Of a stretch of DNA of 64,000 nt, positions 1-8,367 are shown piece after piece; position 1 is the stretch's first letter; every line of letters begins with the position of its first letter. Source of the DNA: DATKUK01 sp035530655 (GTDB lineage Bacteria; Planctomycetota; Phycisphaerae; UBA1845; DATKUK01). Below the pieces are notes generated by a model, which was not told the origin of the DNA, did no database searches, and saw nothing but the letters and a program-made list of their open reading frames with translations. A program made the position numbers and the translations under genes. The DNA lies in contig DATKUK010000067.1 in the NCBI GenBank assembly GCA_035530655.1, forward strand, positions 45,441 to 109,440. Reading direction: 5' to 3'.

Positions 1-1878
1 GGACGGCACGGGACCCTTCGAACCGATCTGGGCGAAGACGGCCAGTTCTCGCTGAGCGCCGAACAGCTCGTTGCGCTCGACGAAGCTGCGCAACAGGGCT
101 TCGCGAGCCCACTCGTCGTGACCGTCGATCGACAGAATGGCCAAGTACTGTCTCTCGGCCTCGGTTCGCATGCCGTGACGGGCATACAACTCAGCCAGCG
201 CCCGTATAACACGGATCTGCCGTGGGTTCTCCCTCAAGGCCAATTGGTAATGGGCCTCGGCCTGGTCGAACCGATCAAGCCCGTCGAAGGCCTGGCCCAG
301 ACTGTAGTAGATACCACCGAGGTGATGGCCCTGTGCGAACGCCGATTGGCACAAGTCGACGGCCGCCAACCATCTGCATTGGCGCAAGAAGAGCCTTGCC
401 AGGACCAAGTAAGCGCCGGGCTGGTCGGGTGCCAACTCCACGCTGCGCCGCAATGCGGCTTCGGCGTCCATCCACGCGCCGCCGATCTGCTGGACGAGCC
501 CCACCACGTAGTGCGTGGCGTAATCGTCGGCCTTGGCGCGTCGCATGTCGGGAAGGGCTTCAAGCAGCACGCCCGACGGCGATGGGCCAAGCAGTTCAGC
601 CAGGATTCGCTCGGTTTCGGCATAGGCGTCGGGCGTTGCCCGGACGGCGTCGGCGACGACCACCATTGCTTCAGGCGCTCGATCGGCGTGGGCTAGAGCG
701 CGCGCCAGTCGCCAGTACCCTTCGGTGAACTGGGGATGGTGCTGAAGCACTTGGCGCAAGGTGTCGATTGTCTGTCGGGATTGCCCGCGTCGGTCGAGCA
801 GATCCACGAGCACCAGCGCCAGTTCCGGCTGATCGGGGCGTTGCCCCACCTGCGTTTGGAGATCGGTGATCAGCTCATCAGCGCGTCCCGCCTGCTGATA
901 GGTCCAGACCGCCAGTTCGATCGCCTCGTTGTCGGGGTACTCGCACAGCAGCGCCAGCACTTCGGCGGCAGCCTGATCGGGCTGGTGGGCGCGGGCCAGG
1001 GCGCGGATGTAGTCGGCCCAGAGTGCGCGCTGCCGATCCGTTTGCTCGAGGGCATGCCGGTAGGCTTGGGCGGCCCGCACGTGCCAGCCGAGCCGGCTGT
1101 AGGACTGCCCGATTTGCTCGGCTACGCGCCAGGGCTCGCTCCGCAGAAGTCGCGCAAGTTCGGGGTGTTGGGCGGCCTGCGGCCGCAGTCGGCCCACGAG
1201 CTGCTGGTATTGAGTTAACTGATCGATGGCGGCCTTGAGGTAGCCTGCTTCCAGCAGCGATCTGCCGAGGAACAGGTGGGCCAGCACCGTTTCCGCGTCG
1301 CGCGGGTCGGCGTCATGGCACATCAGGGCGAGCCGGAACTCGGTGATGGTTGTATCGTATTCCTTCAGCCGCCAGGCGATGCGTCCGAGGATGGAATGGG
1401 CGGCTACCTGATCGGGGTCGAGCTCGGCGGCGTGCTGAAGGTTTTTGCGGGCCTCGGGCAGGTCTTCGGCCAGCCAGTAGCATCGGCCTAGCAACAGGTG
1501 CACGTCTACGCTTTGAGGATCGTGCCCGGCAGCTTGCCGCAGGGCGTCTATCGCCTCCTGGATGCGGTATTGGTTGAAGTAGTCGCGACCGGCCAGATAC
1601 CACTTCAGCGCCTCGGTCGGTATTGAGCGATCCGGATCATAGGATGGCTGGCCAAGTGTGGGGGCAGGCTCGACCCGCTCCAGCGGGAGCGTCGCCTTGT
1701 CCGGATCGTAGGAGGGTTCGCCTGCGATGCTATCGGATACGAAGGTCGGCGGCGCCGTGGCACAGCCGCCTGGCAGAGACAGCCCGGCCAGTGTCGCGAT
1801 TGTCACGACGCGCGCGCACACCCGGCGTTTTTGGCATCGCCCCCACAGCAATCGGGCCCGCGCCACTATGGCTGTCAT
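1..1878 (-). CDS. TPR-repeat lipoprotein, C-terminus beyond window edge
   Basis: The minus-strand frame is still open at the left edge; 626 codons are visible. The first 39 residues look like a lipoprotein signal: Arg-rich start, hydrophobic run, then LSLPGGC with Cys39 as the likely lipidated residue. PSYDPD occurs twice (about 55-60 and 78-83). From about residue 88 the sequence is tetratricopeptide-like, with segments such as LLGRCYWLAEDLPEARKNL and IRVIRALAELYA. TPR proteins are usually scaffolds for protein contacts; no catalytic domain is visible. The ATG overlaps the hisG stop as ATGA, so it is probably translationally coupled as the last visible gene of the nusA operon. The partner is unknown. 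Confidence 0.85.
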   Translation of the reverse strand, partial: MTAIVARARLLWGRCQKRRVCARVVTIATLAGLSLPGGCATAPPTFVSDSIAGEPSYDPDKATLPLERVEPAPTLGQPSYDPDRSIPTEALKWYLAGRDYFNQYRIQEAIDALRQAAGHDPQSVDVHLLLGRCYWLAEDLPEARKNLQHAAELDPDQVAAHSILGRIAWRLKEYDTTITEFRLALMCHDADPRDAETVLAHLFLGRSLLEAGYLKAAIDQLTQYQQLVGRLRPQAAQHPELARLLRSEPWRVAEQIGQSYSRLGWHVRAAQAYRHALEQTDRQRALWADYIRALARAHQPDQAAAEVLALLCEYPDNEAIELAVWTYQQAGRADELITDLQTQVGQRPDQPELALVLVDLLDRRGQSRQTIDTLRQVLQHHPQFTEGYWRLARALAHADRAPEAMVVVADAVRATPDAYAETERILAELLGPSPSGVLLEALPDMRRAKADDYATHYVVGLVQQIGGAWMDAEAALRRSVELAPDQPGAYLVLARLFLRQCRWLAAVDLCQSAFAQGHHLGGIYYSLGQAFDGLDRFDQAEAHYQLALRENPRQIRVIRALAELYARHGMRTEAERQYLAILSIDGHDEWAREALLRSFVERNELFGAQRELAVFAQIGSKGPVPS

Positions 1879-2765
1879 GGAATGATCTTGTTCAGAGGAT
1901 ACGTGATGATGCCTGAAGCACCGGCGCGCTTGAGTTCGGGGATCAGCTCCCGCTCGAGGCGTTCCTCCAGGATCACCTCGACAGCCACGTAGTCCTGGTC
2001 GGCCAAGGCCGAGACGGTGGGTGATTTCTCGGCCGGGAGCAGCTTCACGACCGATTCGAGGTCCTTGCGGGCCACGTTCATTTTGAGGCCCACCTTCTGG
2101 CGGGCTTCGATTGCCCCTCGGAGCTGCATCGCCAGGTCTTCGATCTTCCGTCTTTTCCACGGGTCGGCCCATGCCCGGTGATTGGCGATGAGGCGTGTGG
2201 TGGAACAAAGCACCTCGCCGACCTCGCGGAGGTTATTGGCCCGAAGCGAAGAACCGGTCTCGGTCAGTTCAACAATCCCATCCAACAGCCGGGCTTTAAC
2301 CTCGGTGGCGCCCCAACTGAACTCGACGCGGACGTTGACCTTCTGCTCGGCGAAGAAGCGTTTGACGACGTTGACCAACTCGGTGGCTACGATGCCTCCC
2401 TCCAGATCCCTGGCGTTTTGCACCTTGGACTCGGCTGGGACCGCCAGCACCCATCGGGCCGGGCGTGAGGTAGCCTTGGAGTAGGCCAACTCGCAGACCT
2501 CCACGACATCGCTCTCGTTTTCGCATATCCAGTCGTAACCGGTCAGGCCCATATCGACCACGCCGGATTCGACGTACCGGCTCATTTCCTGTGCGCGGAA
2601 CATGACGCAGGACAGGCTGTCGTCGTCAATTTGGGGGAAGTAGCTTCGACTGGAGTTGCTGATATCGTAGCCTGCGCGGTGAAAGAGGTCGATCGTGGAG
2701 TCGGCGAGTGACCCTTTGGGGATTCCGATTCTTACCATGTTCTGCACGTTCCGGCTGGTAGTCAT
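1875..2765 (-). CDS. hisG: ATP phosphoribosyltransferase, long form
   Basis: First enzyme of histidine biosynthesis, joining ATP and PRPP to phosphoribosyl-ATP in the cytoplasm. The 296 residues match the long HisG form: catalytic core (RIGIPKGSLADSTIDLF near the N-terminus, VVDMGLTGYDWI, and the PRPP-loop-like ELTETGSSLRANNL) plus a C-terminal ACT-like regulatory domain of about 75 residues ending SGIITYPLNKIIP. The start overlaps the upstream stop as ATGA. Met10 (MVRIGIPKGS) is an alternative start. It is the only histidine gene in the window and sits oddly at the end of a translation-factor operon. Long-form HisG is normally feedback-inhibited by histidine. Confidence 0.95.
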   Translation of the reverse strand: MTTSRNVQNMVRIGIPKGSLADSTIDLFHRAGYDISNSSRSYFPQIDDDSLSCVMFRAQEMSRYVESGVVDMGLTGYDWICENESDVVEVCELAYSKATSRPARWVLAVPAESKVQNARDLEGGIVATELVNVVKRFFAEQKVNVRVEFSWGATEVKARLLDGIVELTETGSSLRANNLREVGEVLCSTTRLIANHRAWADPWKRRKIEDLAMQLRGAIEARQKVGLKMNVARKDLESVVKLLPAEKSPTVSALADQDYVAVEVILEERLERELIPELKRAGASGIITYPLNKIIP

Positions 2766-3463
2766 TTGTTTTTCCTGCTGGCGGCTGACCGCTTGGTGTT
2801 GGAGGCTCTCTTGGTCTTTTTTCTCCTGGTCACGCCGGCCGTCTTCTTAAGTCGCGGTTTGCTGGTGGCCGCCACCCGTCGCATGAGCATGTAAAAAGCG
2901 TACGCGTCATCGGCGGCGATGTTACGTTCGAGGAACGCCTGAACGTCCGCCACATCGGCATCGGGATCGACGAGTTCCTGTCTGCGCAGATACGCCAGCA
3001 GGTGTTCGTCTACGGGTATGGCGTGGCCTCCCACGCTGACGAGCATGACCCGAGCGAGGGTACAGGCGTCGACGCCCGGCAACTTCTGTAGGTATTCCTT
3101 GGCGTCGCGGCGAGTCTTGTCGCGCAAGAAGGTCAGATCCAGTTCATGCTGTCGGTTGAAGATCTCGTTGAGAATGCTGTTGATGTCGCGTGCCTTTTCG
3201 AGCGCGTTGGGGAAATCCCCGCCCAGAAGCTGGACCATCTCGCGGGGCGACGCAACGCGAAGCTCGTTGAGATCGACCGTTCCTTCCTGCAGGCTTTTCA
3301 TGGCCGCGGTGGCGGCCGTCTCGGTCGTGCTACGCGCCAACACGCCGAGCAGCAACTGCTCGATGGGGTCAGCCAGGGAGTCATGCTTGGGCTTGCCGTG
3401 CTGACGCACCAGGCGATTGAAAACGCGCTTCACTTTCTTGGCATACTGCGAACCATGCTTCAT
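2762..3463 (-). CDS. HhH-GPD (endonuclease III-like) protein lacking the usual lysine and Fe-S cluster
   Basis: 233 residues. The start at 3463 overlaps the rbfA stop as ATGA; the longer frame to 3727 would run through rbfA and is rejected. The fold matches the endonuclease III superfamily: a helix-hairpin-helix LPGV at 128-131 and the conserved aspartate in VDEH (Asp152). Where Nth has Lys in GVGRKTA, this protein has GVDACTL, with Cys134 in the lysine position. There are no other cysteines, so the C-terminal 4Fe-4S cluster is absent. Residues 202-233 form a Lys/Arg/Ser-rich basic tail. It may be a monofunctional glycosylase or a DNA/RNA-binding relative. Activity cannot be assigned. Confidence 0.8.
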   Translation of the reverse strand: MKHGSQYAKKVKRVFNRLVRQHGKPKHDSLADPIEQLLLGVLARSTTETAATAAMKSLQEGTVDLNELRVASPREMVQLLGGDFPNALEKARDINSILNEIFNRQHELDLTFLRDKTRRDAKEYLQKLPGVDACTLARVMLVSVGGHAIPVDEHLLAYLRRQELVDPDADVADVQAFLERNIAADDAYAFYMLMRRVAATSKPRLKKTAGVTRRKKTKRASNTKRSAASRKNK

Positions 3464-3873
3464 GCCGATTCTCCCGGGGGCTGTGAATCGGAGTGCGGGG
3501 CCTGCGGGTCGTCCGACTGTCTCTGATCGAGCTCTGCCATCGCTTGGTCGATCAGTCGGAGCGTCTCGAAGCCTCTCTTGATGGACTGGTCTAACTTGAA
3601 GCGAAGGGCCGGGCATTGGCGTATCGCCAGGGCCCGCGACAGGAGCGACTGAAGGCGTCCCTGCGCGTGTTGCAGACCGGCGATCGTCGTGCGTTGCTCG
3701 CCCTCGCTGCCCATCACGCTGACCCACACGGTGGCGAATTGAAGGTCGCCGCTGATCTCGACGCGTGTGATGCTGGTCATAGGGGAGATGCGCGGGTCGT
3801 GAAGCTGCTGCGCGATCGCCTCGCCGACGACCCGTCGGACGACACTGGCCACTTTTTCCTGCCGCCTTGACAT
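3460..3873 (-). CDS. rbfA: Ribosome-binding factor A
   Basis: Late 30S maturation factor that binds 16S rRNA near helix 1. The 137 residues show the family pattern: RRQEKVASVVRRVVGEAIA at the N-terminus, DPRISPMTSITRVEISGDLQ, then the KH-like VWVSVMG segment and PALRFKLDQSIKRG. The 15-20 residue C-terminal tail after LDQRQ is variable. It lies 22 bp after the ylxP-like gene and overlaps the HhH-GPD gene by four bases. The nusA-infB-ylxP-rbfA order is widely conserved in bacteria, which supports the call. Confidence 0.95.
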   Translation of the reverse strand: MSRRQEKVASVVRRVVGEAIAQQLHDPRISPMTSITRVEISGDLQFATVWVSVMGSEGEQRTTIAGLQHAQGRLQSLLSRALAIRQCPALRFKLDQSIKRGFETLRLIDQAMAELDQRQSDDPQAPHSDSQPPGESA

Positions 3874-3895
3874 CCTGCGCCTCTTCGCCGGTGGG

Positions 3896-4192
3896 TCAGT
3901 CCCACTGACCGGTCAGAACGTTTACCCGATAGTCCACCAGCGTAGCCGACCGCGCCATTCGCAGCTCATCGACGATTTTGTCGAGGCAACTCTGCACAAA
4001 GCGCGAGTCGTTAGCTACCATGGCCACAGCCAACACAGCTCCTTGCCGCTGATCCAGGCGGTCCACCTCTGCAACGGAGACCTTGTGGCGACTGATAATG
4101 CGGTCCTTAACACTTTTGATCACGCGTCGCTTGTCCTTGAGGGTAACGGCCTCGAGGATCGCCAATTCCGCCCGCAGTACACCTACGACCAT
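3896..4192 (-). CDS. ylxP: DUF503 / YlxP-like protein
   Basis: A 98-residue protein of the DUF503 family, typified by MVVGVLRAELAILEAVTLKD at the start and KRRVIKSVKDRIISRHKVSVAEV, a ferredoxin-like small fold. The biochemical role is not established here; in many bacteria the gene lies between infB and rbfA, and related proteins have been linked to ribosome-associated functions. That gene order is seen here, apart from one inserted membrane-protein gene. Its length is typical of the family. Confidence 0.88.
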   Translation of the reverse strand: MVVGVLRAELAILEAVTLKDKRRVIKSVKDRIISRHKVSVAEVDRLDQRQGAVLAVAMVANDSRFVQSCLDKIVDELRMARSATLVDYRVNVLTGQWD

Positions 4193-4210
4193 GGAAGGTT
4201 CCTCTGGCCG

Positions 4211-5323
4211 CTATCGTAGGGCAAGCGCGAGCGGCGACGAGTGGTCCACCGCCGCGTGCCGCGACTGGAGCTTCTTAGGCCAGATCTCGCCGTTGGGCTG
4301 GACCTGAAACACCACAGGAGTCTCCTGCGAGCCGGGCTGCCAGACCACCTTGCCCATCAAACGCAGGGCTTCGATCAGTGTTCCCGCATCTTCTTTCACT
4401 CCGTAGATTTCTTTGAGCTCGTACTCGGCGTATTGGCTGTCGAACTGAAACTGTTTGTCCTTCGGGGCATGGCCGAGGTAATCCTCAACTGGCTGATCGG
4501 GCACGAACAGGGCGATAACCGAAGACCATTCCTTGTTGCGCAGCACCGCTTCGTAGGTGCGGTAGATGAGAGGCGGACCATACCCGCGGTCGTTAATGCC
4601 TACTCCGTCGGCGTCATCGTAGACGAAATAGTCAACGTCTGAACGGCCCTTGTCCTGGACCTGAACGCGAAACTCTCTGTAGCCTGGCCAGCCCTGCAAA
4701 GGCGGCGCGCTCATGGAGAATTCAAAGCCGATGCGATATCGGCCTGGCTTCTGCTTGTCCAGGACCTTGGGGGTCGATCCGACCAGCAGCTCGCCGTTTC
4801 GGGTGGGGTTGGCTTCGAGGGATTCGCCCTCCTTGACTTCGCTTAAGTAGATTTTGGCTCCGCTGGGCACCGACAGGAGGACCAGTCCGGCCTCGCCCAT
4901 CTTTAATTCGCTACAGTTGCTATATGGATTCTTGGCTGATCCCGGGGAGCCCGGCTCCTGGTCGCGGCTGGCCCTGCGTTGCTGGGGGGACGTTTGAGGT
5001 TCGGCCTTTTCGCCCGGAAGGCGTGCCAGAACCAGACGGAGCCCCAACACCACCGCAATCACGGCGACACCGAGGTACGTCACCCCCAACAGGGCCTTGA
5101 CCAGCCCGGTGGGTGCTCGAACGCCCCGTCGCCCCATCCGAGGCGTGACGGGCCGCGGCGCGACACGGGGCGCCCCCTGAGCCTCGGCAAACAGCTCGTC
5201 CGACGCGTCGTCAGGGTAGGGAACCTCCACCATCTGGCCGCAGTAGGTGCATTTGACGGTTTTCCCCGCGTCGCTGTCCTTGGCTCTGACGGAATGGCCA
5301 CATGCCGCCCTGAACTCGATCAT
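4211..5323 (-). CDS. Zinc-ribbon membrane protein with PEGA-like segment
   Basis: 370 residues. The start at 5323 is chosen because an AGGA motif precedes it and the zinc ribbon begins there. Cys8, His10, Cys25 and Cys28 form a ribbon in the MIEFRAACGHSVRAKD type seen in many planctomycete proteins. A Pro/Arg-rich linker leads to one membrane span at about 77-100. The C-terminal part is predicted outside the cytoplasm; near residue 140 it has a PEGA-like stretch (SVPSGAKIYLSEVKEGESL). The rest is not recognised. It is inserted between infB and ylxP, so it is probably co-transcribed with translation factors; a functional link to them is unproven. Confidence 0.75.
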   Translation of the reverse strand: MIEFRAACGHSVRAKDSDAGKTVKCTYCGQMVEVPYPDDASDELFAEAQGAPRVAPRPVTPRMGRRGVRAPTGLVKALLGVTYLGVAVIAVVLGLRLVLARLPGEKAEPQTSPQQRRASRDQEPGSPGSAKNPYSNCSELKMGEAGLVLLSVPSGAKIYLSEVKEGESLEANPTRNGELLVGSTPKVLDKQKPGRYRIGFEFSMSAPPLQGWPGYREFRVQVQDKGRSDVDYFVYDDADGVGINDRGYGPPLIYRTYEAVLRNKEWSSVIALFVPDQPVEDYLGHAPKDKQFQFDSQYAEYELKEIYGVKEDAGTLIEALRLMGKVVWQPGSQETPVVFQVQPNGEIWPKKLQSRHAAVDHSSPLALALR

Positions 5324-5436
5324 TTTCCTGTCGCTCCGGGGGTTCGCCCTTGAAGGCGATCCGCCGTTGGTGCCCGGCGTGGCCGACGAGAGCCTTGGCG
5401 GCAACCGTCGCCAGGCCGATTGTGTCGGCCGACGCT

Positions 5437-8163
5437 CTAGAGAGACCGGGCGTGCTCCACCACCTCGTACGCCTCGATGACGTCGCCAGGCTTAACGTCG
5501 TCAAACCCCGCAACCTTGATCCCGCATTCGAAACCTGTCCTTACCTCACGTGCGTCATCCTTGAACCGCTTGAGCGAACCGATCTCGGCGTTGTCTCGGA
5601 CGATCCTCCCGTCGCGGACGATGCGCACGCGGAAGTTGCGGGCGACCAACCCGTCGCTGACCATGCACCCGGCAATGGTGCCCACGCGGGAGATATTGAA
5701 GATCTCGCGGACTTCAGCTCGCCCGCGTGTCTCGATGCGCTGCTCGGGTGCCAGCATGCCCTCCAAAGCCTGCCTGACATCCTCCATGAGTTCATAGATT
5801 ACCTGATAGAGCCGAATCTGGACGCCGAGGTTGTCGGCGAGTTGCCGAGCGCGGTCCTCGGCGACGACACCGAAGCCGACGACGACTGCGGATGAGGCCT
5901 GCGCCAACACCACGTCGCCTTCGGTGATTGCGCCGACGCCCACGTGCAGGATGCGCAGGCGAACGTCCTCGCTGGGCAAGTCGCCGAGTTGCTGTCGAAT
6001 GACGTCCACCGAGCCCTGCACGTCGGCGCGGACGATGACGTTCAACTCAGGCACCTCACCGGCTTCCTGCTGGGCGACCAGGTCGGCCAACGTCTTGGGC
6101 TTGGCGGTGGCTGTCAGTGACTCCTGACGCAACTGCTGACGTCGTTCCTGGGCGACAACCTTGGCCCGCTTGAGGTTGTCGAGGCGGTACCACTTGTCGC
6201 CTGCCTCGGGAAGCACATCCAGGCCACTGACCGCCACAGGTACAGAGGGGCCGGCCTGCTTGACCCGGCGCCCGCGGTCATCACGCAGATCTCGCAGGCG
6301 ACCGGAGGCGGGGCCGGCAACCAGCACGTCTCCTTCGCGAAGCGTGCCGTCCTGGATCAGCAGGGTGGCGACCGCCCCGCGCCCCGCTGCCATGGATGCC
6401 TCCACTACGACGCCCAGAGCAGGAACGGTTGCGTCGGCCCGAAGTTCCATCAACTCCGCCATGGTGTGCAGGTGCTCCAGCAGTTGGTCGACACCTTCTC
6501 CGGTCGTGGCGCTGGTCTTGATCACGTCGACGTCGCCGCCCCATTCCTGAGGAACGAGGTTATGTTCAGACAGTTGGCTGTAGACGCGATTGATATCGAG
6601 CCCGGGCAGATCAATCTTGTTCAGCGCCACCAGAATGGGCACCTCCGCGGCGCGGGCGTGGTTGATTGCCTCGATGGTCTGGGGCATCACGCCATCGCCG
6701 GCGGCCACCACCAGCACGACGATATCCGTCATGCGGGCGCCGCGGGCGCGCATAGCCGTGAAGGCCTCGTGCCCGGGGGTATCGATGAAGGTTACCCGCA
6801 CCTCGCCGCGCTCGACCACATAGGCGCCGATGTGCTGGGTGATGCCTCCGGCCTCGCCCTCCACGACAGCGGTGCGCCGAATCCGGTCCAGCAACGACGT
6901 CTTGCCGTGATCCACGTGTCCCATCAGCGTCACGACGGGTGGACGAGTCTGCGAGTTCTTCCGCTCGATTCGCTGGTACTCTTCCATGAGGGCGTCGGTG
7001 GCCGACAGCGGTTTGACGATGTCCAACTCGACGCCGAAATCCAGGGCGATCAGCTCGGCGACATCCGACTCAATGGTCTGATTCACCGTGGCGAAGACAC
7101 CATGCTCCATCAGCTTGGGCATGACGCGAGCCTGGCCAATACCGGTAGCCTCGCAGAACTCCCGGACGGTCACCGGTTCGGTGACGATGGCCTTTCCCTT
7201 CCTGCCTGGCATAGCCAAAGTCGGTGCGGTGGCCGCCCGGCGCGCCTGCGTTACCCGACGATGGCGCATCGCCCCGCCGGTGGCGGCGGCAAGGCGCTCC
7301 TCGCGCTCGATCAGATCCTGATCTCGCCATTCCTTCACTCCGTTGCCGACCCCACTGGCCCGCGCGCTGCGGCGCGGGTGTACGCGCGGCTTGCCCCGAC
7401 CGCGGCCTTCCGCGGGACCTTCGACATCGCGTCGGCCGGTCCGTGCCTTGCCTTGCCGCGTCGACGGTTTGCCGGAGGTCGGATCGATGGCCTCGCCGAT
7501 CTCGGGGACACTCGGGGCGGGCCGTCTTGGCGGCCGACGCTCGACGAACCGTTCGGGCTGCTCGATGCGGACCACGCGTGGGCCCTGCAGGACCGCCGGG
7601 GCCGGTATATTCTGCGGGCCGACCGGGGTGACGGGCTCGGACTCGGCGGGCTCAGGTTCGGCCTGTTCAGGCTCAGCAGGCTTGGCCTCGGGCGCGGGTG
7701 CCTTGGCCGCGGCCCGTTGGGGCAGCTCGGTTTCGGCAGGCGCCGGCGCCTCAGCCGGCGGCGGGGCCGCTTCGGCTGGCGGCGCTTCGACCTCGACGGC
7801 GACGGGCGGAGCCTCTTCGGCCAAGACCGGGGCAGCGGGCTCTTCGGCCGCGGGCTTCTCGAGCGGCGCCTCGGTAGGTGTCGCCTCGTCCTTGTCGGGC
7901 TCCGCTGCTTTCTTACAGCGGGTAGGCGCCGTGGCCTTTTTCTTGCGGCGGACTTTAGTCAGGTCGACGCGGTCGGCCGTTTCCACCGTCGTGGCGTGAG
8001 TTCCCTCGCTGAACCATTCACGAATAGTGGCTTCGAGTCCAGCCGACAGCGTGGACATGTGGTTCTTGACCAGGACGTCCTCGGCCTTGCATTTCTCAAG
8101 GATGGCCTTGCTGGATACACCGAGCTCTTTGGCCAGTTGATGTACACGTGTCTTTTCAGCCAA
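5437..8163 (-). CDS. infB: Translation initiation factor IF-2, TTG start
   Basis: GTPase that places initiator tRNA on the 30S subunit and promotes subunit joining. I start it at a TTG at 8163: this gives the family N-terminus AEKTRVHQLAKELGVSSKAI directly after the start, and GGGAG lies about seven bases upstream. The protein is 908 residues. It has an IF2_N subdomain, a long Ala/Pro/Glu-rich linker, a second IF2_N-like region (VREFCEATGIGQARVMPKL), the G domain with GHVDHGKT at about 414-421, NKID and DTPGHE motifs, and C-terminal domains ending in VKPGDVIEAYEVVEHARSL. It follows nusA by about 200 bp. Confidence 0.95.
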   Translation of the reverse strand: MAEKTRVHQLAKELGVSSKAILEKCKAEDVLVKNHMSTLSAGLEATIREWFSEGTHATTVETADRVDLTKVRRKKKATAPTRCKKAAEPDKDEATPTEAPLEKPAAEEPAAPVLAEEAPPVAVEVEAPPAEAAPPPAEAPAPAETELPQRAAAKAPAPEAKPAEPEQAEPEPAESEPVTPVGPQNIPAPAVLQGPRVVRIEQPERFVERRPPRRPAPSVPEIGEAIDPTSGKPSTRQGKARTGRRDVEGPAEGRGRGKPRVHPRRSARASGVGNGVKEWRDQDLIEREERLAAATGGAMRHRRVTQARRAATAPTLAMPGRKGKAIVTEPVTVREFCEATGIGQARVMPKLMEHGVFATVNQTIESDVAELIALDFGVELDIVKPLSATDALMEEYQRIERKNSQTRPPVVTLMGHVDHGKTSLLDRIRRTAVVEGEAGGITQHIGAYVVERGEVRVTFIDTPGHEAFTAMRARGARMTDIVVLVVAAGDGVMPQTIEAINHARAAEVPILVALNKIDLPGLDINRVYSQLSEHNLVPQEWGGDVDVIKTSATTGEGVDQLLEHLHTMAELMELRADATVPALGVVVEASMAAGRGAVATLLIQDGTLREGDVLVAGPASGRLRDLRDDRGRRVKQAGPSVPVAVSGLDVLPEAGDKWYRLDNLKRAKVVAQERRQQLRQESLTATAKPKTLADLVAQQEAGEVPELNVIVRADVQGSVDVIRQQLGDLPSEDVRLRILHVGVGAITEGDVVLAQASSAVVVGFGVVAEDRARQLADNLGVQIRLYQVIYELMEDVRQALEGMLAPEQRIETRGRAEVREIFNISRVGTIAGCMVSDGLVARNFRVRIVRDGRIVRDNAEIGSLKRFKDDAREVRTGFECGIKVAGFDDVKPGDVIEAYEVVEHARSL

Positions 8164-8367
8164 CAGACATCTCCCTTTACCATCGGCGACGCCCAACTCG
8201 GCGGCCGCTTGGCCGAGCCACGGCCATCCGTTGGGGATGGTCGCAATCAGCTTGCCCGCGGTCCTGGTTCGTCGCCTGACACCTCCACACCCGGAGCCGA
8301 GGATGGACATCCCGGTGGTTCTGATTGAGCTGTACGTATGGCCCGACCCTTTGCGAACAGGGCCGAC

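Noticed and set aside
6466..8328. 620-codon open frame on the plus strand
   Set aside because: Entirely antisense to infB; it exists because of GC-skewed codon use in the IF-2 linker. It has no SD or domain.
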